Below, piece after piece: positions 59,704-64,000 of a stretch of 64,000 nucleotides of DNA (positions within the stretch are counted from its first letter, which is position 1; each line of letters starts with the position of its first letter). Made by a program: the position numbers and the translations under genes. A model generated the notes under the pieces. It searched no databases, was not told the DNA's origin, and saw nothing but the letters and a program-made list of their open reading frames with translations. The stretch comes from Vibrio gallicus (lineage in GTDB: Bacteria > Pseudomonadota > Gammaproteobacteria > Enterobacterales > Vibrionaceae), in the NCBI RefSeq assembly GCF_024346875.1, contig NZ_AP024871.1, positions 1,798,001 through 1,862,000 on the forward strand. The letters run 5' to 3'.

Positions 59704-60087
59704 TTAAGCGATAACTTCTGAGTCTTGATGTAGTTCGACACTCAGACCGAACTGCTCTTGCAACAATGCTTCTACCTTTGAATAAAAAGCTTGTTGCGTG
59801 CGAATCACTTCTTTTTCTGCGCTTTCTGGTAGAGCCTCTTCATCCCACTCCCCTTCAGCGTTATATTTGCCATGATGGAAACGGGCAATAAAGGTCTTTT
59901 CTTGCTTTTCAAGCTTCATCCACCAGCCCCAAAATTCTCGACACTCAGGGGATTTTTTATCATCAACACAGACCGATAAACAATCGAACAGGAAAAAATT
60001 TGGCTCGCACTCGCCTTCACGTAAATAAGGGCCAATCGCTTTAAGTTTTGCAATTAAACGATGATAGGTAGGCTTCTTTTCAGACAT
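59704..60087 (-). CDS. crl: Sigma factor-binding protein Crl
   Basis: Binds sigma-S and promotes its assembly with RNA polymerase, raising the stationary-phase response. 127 residues, 6 residues shorter than E. coli Crl. Conserved: RLIAKLKAIGPYLREGECE, FFLFDCLSVCVDDKKSPECR and EFWGWWMKLEKQE, the Trp-rich contact surface. In the frsA-crl-proBA order of E. coli. Confidence 0.93.
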   Translation of the reverse strand: MSEKKPTYHRLIAKLKAIGPYLREGECEPNFFLFDCLSVCVDDKKSPECREFWGWWMKLEKQEKTFIARFHHGKYNAEGEWDEEALPESAEKEVIRTQQAFYSKVEALLQEQFGLSVELHQDSEVIA

Positions 60088-60190
60088 AAATAAAACTCCA
60101 TTTACTATTTATGTTTAATTAAAAATTCAGAAAATCACATGCATATTCAGTAGCATGCATAAGCCATACTCTATCAATTTAACAAATTTG

Positions 60191-61429
60191 TCACGATTTT
60201 AATTCGGTGATCATCCACTCTATAGCCAGATCTAATGATTTTTCGTACCCTTGGCTTAGGTTCTCACAAGGTATTTGTACCGCTTTCCCATACTGGCTAG
60301 ATAAGGCAATCAATCGATTATCACTATGCGGTGCAATCGGATCTCCCTCTAATGACACCGCCAAAATCGGCACCTTAGTTTTTCTAGAGCCAAGCAAGCC
60401 CTGCATTTTTAAGGACCATGCCGACATCTGTAATGCTAGGCTTTGAATATCAACCGCAGTTTTACCAAGGCGTGACCCTAATACATCGAGGTACATCTTC
60501 GGCATCCCTTTAATTTTCTCAGAGCTCGATAATGCATCGTGCACTGGTGCACCAAGTGCAACACAGGCTTTGATTCTCTTTTGCTCTAAGAAACTCAAAC
60601 GAATCAGGGCATTACCACCAAACCTAAAACCAAGTAATCCCACATTCCAATGATCGATATAAGGCACTTCAGGTAGATGGTCCAAAACGGCTTTATGTAG
60701 CACACTGGCATCTTCGGTCAATGACCACTGGCTATTTTTTCCCATCGACGGCATATCTATGGTCAACATAGCAAACTCATTTGGCGCTAAGTAATCCAAA
60801 AATAGCTTCCACATATCTGTTTGTAAGCTGTCTAACCCGCCACATACGATAACCACCGGTAGCGGCCTATCTGTGTGTGGTAGATGCAAGTTAGCCTCAA
60901 TACTCTTACCTTGATACGGGATTTTAAGTTGCTTAAAGGTGTACTGACTTTTTTTGGAGGCTTCTTCATACGCTTTGTTGGCCAGTACCTGAGCCTGAGA
61001 TGCGAGGTTATCTCCTCGAATATGCGGATAAGCGGCGATACTAAAATAAAGACTGGCTTTATATAGCGCAAGAGATGCCTCTTCCCCCTGTAATTGTGAC
61101 GCTCGCTTCTGATGCTGCATCCCTACATGAGTCCACTCGTAGGCCCAGTTTCCTTTGCGAAAACCCAGAACCGTATCAAGCACATCGTCATTGGTACGCG
61201 AGTTAGGTGAAGAGGCAATTCGCGCTAATATCTGCTCTTGCTCAATCGCATCCACCCCTTGCCAGATCCACTGCAAGCGACGAAGGTTGCGATACCACTT
61301 ATGTTCAGGTCGCAGCTCTAATATGCTTTCGCTGCTCGGCATATATTGCACCAAACTAGAGGTCTCTTTAGCTTGGTGATGTTTAGCAAATAATGTTTCT
61401 GAAAGGTTCTTATTTTTTTGATCATCCAT
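60191..61429 (-). CDS. frsA: FrsA family alpha/beta-hydrolase-like protein
   Basis: 412 residues; binds unphosphorylated EIIA-Glc in enterobacteria and shifts the balance of respiration and fermentation. DUF1100 family: N-terminal helical cap (about 1-165), then alpha/beta core starting ANLHLPHTDRPLPVVIVCGG near residue 178. The nucleophile elbow reads LLGFRFGGNALIRL, without the usual Ser of GxSxG. The family's reaction has been disputed in the literature. The ATG used gives MDDQKNKNLSETLFA; an upstream in-frame start lies past a terminator-proximal region and is rejected. Precedes crl by about 103 bases. Confidence 0.9.
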   Translation of the reverse strand: MDDQKNKNLSETLFAKHHQAKETSSLVQYMPSSESILELRPEHKWYRNLRRLQWIWQGVDAIEQEQILARIASSPNSRTNDDVLDTVLGFRKGNWAYEWTHVGMQHQKRASQLQGEEASLALYKASLYFSIAAYPHIRGDNLASQAQVLANKAYEEASKKSQYTFKQLKIPYQGKSIEANLHLPHTDRPLPVVIVCGGLDSLQTDMWKLFLDYLAPNEFAMLTIDMPSMGKNSQWSLTEDASVLHKAVLDHLPEVPYIDHWNVGLLGFRFGGNALIRLSFLEQKRIKACVALGAPVHDALSSSEKIKGMPKMYLDVLGSRLGKTAVDIQSLALQMSAWSLKMQGLLGSRKTKVPILAVSLEGDPIAPHSDNRLIALSSQYGKAVQIPCENLSQGYEKSLDLAIEWMITELKS

Positions 61430-61467
61430 AACAAACGTTACGTTGCACCGTGGTCCTCTAAGCATAA

Positions 61468-61496
61468 ACAAAAAATGCCTCTAAATAGAGGCATTT
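61468..61496 (-). terminator. Terminator after gpt
   Basis: Stem AAATGCCTCT/AGAGGCATTT (61473-61482, 61487-61496), loop AAAT, followed on the minus strand by TTTTTTGTTT. Confidence 0.9.
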
Positions 61497-61518
61497 ATTT
61501 ATTTAATTCGCGTTGGCG

Positions 61519-61983
61519 CTACTTACGCTTACGGTTAACCGGTTCAACGTAAGTAAGTTGCATATCCCAAGGCTGTTCGATCCAAGTTTCTTGAGCGATA
61601 TCTACAACGTAGTCATCTAGTAAGTCAGATCCTGACGGCTTAGCACATACCGCAATCAATTTAGCTTTAGGGTACATTTCACGTAGTTTACGTGCAGTGT
61701 CACCACTATCCACTAAGTCTTCAACAATCAGGAATCCTTCCCCGTCACCCTCTGGTGCTTTAACAACGGTCATATCTCTTTGATGATCGTGGTCATAGCT
61801 AGAGATACAGATAGTATCTACATAGCGAATCCCTAGTTCACGAGCAAGAATTGCAGCGGGTACTAAACCACCACGACTCACACCCCAGATACCTTTCCAT
61901 TGTTCAGCAGGCATTTGACGAGCAGCTAACTCACGGCAGTTTTTCTGCATTTCGTCCCAGGTGATAACGTATTTTTTTGGCAT
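61519..61983 (-). CDS. gpt: Xanthine-guanine phosphoribosyltransferase
   Basis: Purine salvage: attaches ribose 5-phosphate from PRPP to guanine, xanthine or hypoxanthine. 154 residues: [17 protein letters not shown] at the N-terminus, [18 protein letters not shown], the PRPP loop [17 protein letters not shown] near residue 85, and [14 protein letters not shown] near the end. 30 bases after the purine permease gene, which suggests co-transcription. Confidence 0.97.
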   Translation of the reverse strand: MPKKYVITWDEMQKNCRELAARQMPAEQWKGIWGVSRGGLVPAAILARELGIRYVDTICISSYDHDHQRDMTVVKAPEGDGEGFLIVEDLVDSGDTARKLREMYPKAKLIAVCAKPSGSDLLDDYVVDIAQETWIEQPWDMQLTYVEPVNRKRK

Positions 61984-62013
61984 AACTTGCGACCTATTTT
62001 TAAACTGACTGGA

Positions 62014-63309
62014 TCAACCAGCCACAACAAATTTTAGGATAAAGACAGCAGACATTATCCATACACTCAATGAAACCTCACGTCCTTTACCACTTAGCAG
62101 TTTAATTGCTGCATAAGAGATAAAGCCCAATGAGATACCCTCAGCGATAGAGAAGGTTAGAGGCATCAATAAGCAAGTTACTACTACAGGCGCTGCCTCA
62201 GTAATATCTCCCCAATTAATGTTCACCAAACCAGAAAGCATAAGGATTGCTACATAGAATAGCGCACCTGCTGTCGCATATGCCGGAATCATACCCGCTA
62301 ATGGAGAAAACAGCAAAGCCAGTACGAACAAAACACCAACCGTTACTGCGGTTAAACCTGTACGACCACCCGCTGCAACGCCTGCTGTTGATTCAACATA
62401 AGAGGTTGTATTTGAAGTACCTAGCAAAGCACCAATAGAGGTTGCAGTTGAGTCAGCTAGCAGTGCTTTATTTAGGCGTGGTAATTTTCCATCTTCTTTA
62501 ATTAGGTTAGCTTTGCTTGCAACACCGACTAGAGTTCCAGCGGTATCAAACAAGTCAACAAACAGGAATGCAAACACGATAGAAATCATGCCAACTTCAA
62601 AAAGACCAGAGAAATCAAGCTGTAGGAATGTAGGGGCAATACTCGGCGGCATAGCCATAATGCCGTGATACTGCACATCACCAAAGATAATACCTAGGAT
62701 AGTGACCACTAAAATAGCAATCATCACCGCGCCACGAATACCGCGCTGTACTAAAGCAATGGTAATGAAAAAGCCTAGAGCTGCCAACACCGCGTGCAGT
62801 GACGTTACATCCCCTAGAGAAACAAACGTAGCCGGATTTGCAACAACGATGCCTGCATTTTTTAAACCAATAAAGGCTAAGAAAAGGCCAATACCGGCTG
62901 AAATACCAGTACGTAAGGACATTGGAATTGAATTGATGATCCACTCACGAATGCGAAGTAGGCTCAACAGGATAAATAATACACCTGAAACAAATACAGC
63001 GGCTAACGCTACCTGCCACGTATGACCCATGCCCAAAACTACTGCATAGGTAAAGAAGGCATTTAAGCCCATACCTGGAGCCTGTGCAATCGGGTAGTTA
63101 GCGTAGAAACCCATGACGAAACAGCCTATTGCAGCCGCCAGACATGTCGCGACAAATACCGCACCGTGATCCATTCCAGCGTCAGCCAGCATTGCTGGAT
63201 TCACAAAGATGATATAAGCCATTGTCAGGAAGGTGGTCATTCCGGCAATGATTTCAGTGCGCACATTGGTACCGTGCTCACTCAGTTTAAATAGCCTCTC
63301 CAGCATCAT
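62014..63309 (-). CDS. NCS2-type purine permease (AzgA-like)
   Basis: 431 residues, about 12-14 membrane segments. Family marks: RTEIIAGMTTFLTMAYIIFV near the N-terminus, AQAPGMGLNAFFTYAV (substrate loop) near residue 75, FLFVDLFDTAGTLVGVASKA near 250 and LLGTSNTTSYVESTAGVAAG with GRTGLTAV near 300. The subfamily carries adenine or hypoxanthine/guanine; which one cannot be told from sequence alone. AGGA lies 5 bases before the first of two ATGs. Its promoter carries a PurR operator, and gpt follows it, so hypoxanthine/guanine uptake is plausible (inference). Confidence 0.9.
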   Translation of the reverse strand: MMLERLFKLSEHGTNVRTEIIAGMTTFLTMAYIIFVNPAMLADAGMDHGAVFVATCLAAAIGCFVMGFYANYPIAQAPGMGLNAFFTYAVVLGMGHTWQVALAAVFVSGVLFILLSLLRIREWIINSIPMSLRTGISAGIGLFLAFIGLKNAGIVVANPATFVSLGDVTSLHAVLAALGFFITIALVQRGIRGAVMIAILVVTILGIIFGDVQYHGIMAMPPSIAPTFLQLDFSGLFEVGMISIVFAFLFVDLFDTAGTLVGVASKANLIKEDGKLPRLNKALLADSTATSIGALLGTSNTTSYVESTAGVAAGGRTGLTAVTVGVLFVLALLFSPLAGMIPAYATAGALFYVAILMLSGLVNINWGDITEAAPVVVTCLLMPLTFSIAEGISLGFISYAAIKLLSGKGREVSLSVWIMSAVFILKFVVAG

Positions 63310-63330
63310 TAAATTCCTAAAAAAGTATAA

Positions 63331-63346
63331 AAGTAAACGTTTGCGT
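63331..63346. promoter_or_regulatory. PurR operator of the purine permease
   Basis: AAGTAAACGTTTGCGT matches the PurR consensus ACGCAAACGTTTGCGT at 14 of 16 positions. It lies 17 bases downstream of a perfect -10, in position to block transcription start. Confidence 0.85.
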
Positions 63347-63362
63347 ATATGAATTGAGCAGA

Positions 63363-63368
63363 ATTATA
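63363..63368 (-). promoter_or_regulatory. -10 element of the permease promoter
   Basis: Minus strand reads TATAAT; no good -35 at 17 bases. Predicted start of transcription about 63356, 10 bases before the PurR operator. Confidence 0.6.
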
Positions 63369-63670
63369 AAGAGAACAATAACGAAATACCATACTGTAGC
63401 GTCCATTTATCAGCATATTCATCTAGACTACTACCATATAACCTCTCACAATCTATATTTAAGCCATTGTTTTAAATTAATATAAATCAAAAAAGGCGTT
63501 ATTAATCTAATGTGTTTTTTTTATACTTTGTTATAAAGTTACAATCGGAAAAGCGCTCTTTTATTTATCTATAGTTATTAATTCAAGCACTTTAAATCAA
63601 ATCCCTATCTAAACCCGTTCATTACTGACTCAGCACTAGTTATATACCTTGAAATCCCTGAATTTTAGGC

Positions 63671-63699
63671 AAAAAAAAGCCGCTCCATACAGGTGCGGC
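63671..63699 (-). terminator. Terminator of the candidate small RNA
   Basis: Minus strand: GCCGC, one mismatch, CC, loop TGTAT, GG, one mismatch, GCGGC, then eight T (63678-63671). It has no annotated gene upstream of it within the window. Confidence 0.8.
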
Positions 63700-63945
63700 C
63701 ACAAAATAAGTAATAAATTTCCAAACATAAGAGGGGGTGAACCTAGGTTCAATCACATGCTTTATGATTCGATAAACGAAACCATCAATTTGAATGATAA
63801 CTAATAGCTCAACAAATGGGCCATATAATCATGATTCAAACCTTTAACATAAGTTATTCACAACAACTTATGCATAAAATAAGCATTAATACAAAAAACG
63901 TTATGTACTATTAGGGGGAGTGCATACGTCTTTTGTATTTGATGG
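63671..63945 (-). ncRNA. Candidate novel small RNA
   Basis: About 275 nt on the minus strand, between the purine permease and the window edge. No frame of useful length is present (longest in-frame ATG runs are about 8 codons). The body has a 20-bp hairpin with a C-rich loop (63939-63888), an 8-bp hairpin AACTTATG/CATAAGTT (63871-63847), and a terminator with an 8-T tail. A promoter lies just upstream. It could also be a leader of the permease, but the terminator stands 360 bases before that gene, and the permease has its own promoter. I do not recognise a known family. Confidence 0.6.
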
Positions 63946-63949
63946 TAAG

Positions 63950-63978
63950 ATAATACCTTTACTGTAATTTAATTACAA
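63950..63978 (-). promoter_or_regulatory. Promoter of the candidate small RNA
   Basis: Minus strand: TTGTAA (63978-63973), 17-base spacer, TATTAT (63955-63950). Transcription would start at about 63945. Confidence 0.6.
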
Positions 63979-64000
63979 GTATTTTTATTGATCATTGCTT

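Larger units (their letters stand above)
63310..64000. other. Non-coding right end of window
   Basis: 691 bases without a credible protein gene on either strand. It holds the permease promoter and PurR operator (63331-63368), an AT-rich stretch (63370-63660) where I see nothing specific, the candidate small RNA (63671-63945) and its promoter. In E. coli, gpt is followed by a divergent pepD; whether that gene starts to the right cannot be seen. Confidence 0.7.

Noticed and set aside
63847..63871. TTATTCACA, a DnaA-box-like 9-mer near the right end
   Set aside because: Single isolated match and part of an inverted repeat of the candidate small RNA; no cluster of boxes or AT-rich unwinding element to suggest an origin.

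Overview
The window is a stretch of core chromosome from a gammaproteobacterium, almost certainly a member of the Vibrionaceae. The evidence is protein-level similarity to Escherichia coli and Vibrio orthologues in nearly every gene, Vibrio-type gene order (map-glnD-DUF3461, nrdR-ribD-ribE-ribBX-ribH-nusB-thiL-pgpA, frsA-crl-proBA), moderate GC content, and a Vibrio-style extragenic inverted repeat. I see no rRNA, tRNA, insertion sequence, prophage, integron or CRISPR array, and no gene with obviously foreign composition.

Layout. 1-4.2 kb: end of rnhA, a YafS-like methyltransferase, gloB, mltD and a YafD-like phosphatase, the same neighbourhood as in E. coli. 4.3-6.4 kb: glnB, a small periplasmic cytochrome c and tilS. 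6.4-25.7 kb: a long minus-strand block running (in transcription order) rpsB-tsf, pyrH-frr, uppS-cdsA-ispC-rseP-bamA-skp-lpxD-fabZ-lpxA-lpxB-rnhB-dnaE-accA. This block makes ribosome and translation factors, isoprenoid and undecaprenyl carriers, CDP-diacylglycerol, lipid A, the outer-membrane assembly machinery, DNA polymerase III alpha and the first step of fatty acid synthesis. It is broken by several internal hairpin terminators, so it is unlikely to be one simple transcript. 26-33.3 kb: map, a very large HD-GYP sensor protein, glnD and a YaeH-like gene. 33.4-43.7 kb: yqcC-truC, a cluster of poorly characterised proteins (DUF3549, DUF3301, KfrA-like, YaiI), a DUF2310 zinc-ribbon gene behind syd, queF coupled to a TPR/degenerate-GGDEF membrane protein, ppnN and xni. 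43.8-51 kb: rlmM, gcvA, the divergent GcvB small RNA, thiI and xseB-ispA-dxs. 51-57 kb: the nrdR/riboflavin/nusB/thiL/pgpA operon. 57.2-63.3 kb: proBA, crl, frsA, gpt and a purine permease. 63.3-64 kb: non-coding DNA.

Connections between genes. GlnB and its modifying enzyme GlnD are both here. Isoprenoid precursor enzymes (dxs, ispA, ispC, uppS) lie in two blocks. The lipid A enzymes LpxD, LpxA and LpxB sit with BamA, Skp and RseP, joining outer-membrane synthesis to assembly. Gpt and the NCS2 permease form a purine-salvage pair under a near-consensus PurR operator.

Most notable observations: (1) an unannotated-looking 270-nt structured minus-strand transcript candidate at the right end (about 63945 to 63671) with a promoter, two strong hairpins and a T8 terminator but no reading frame; (2) a GcvB orthologue beside gcvA; (3) a 65-bp near-perfect palindrome upstream of ppnN; (4) a RibB fused to a GTP-cyclohydrolase-II-like domain that has lost its zinc cysteines (RibBX type); (5) a TPR sensor with a degenerate GGDEF domain coupled to queF by a one-base stop/start overlap. 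I did not find a clearly novel multi-gene defence or metabolic system.
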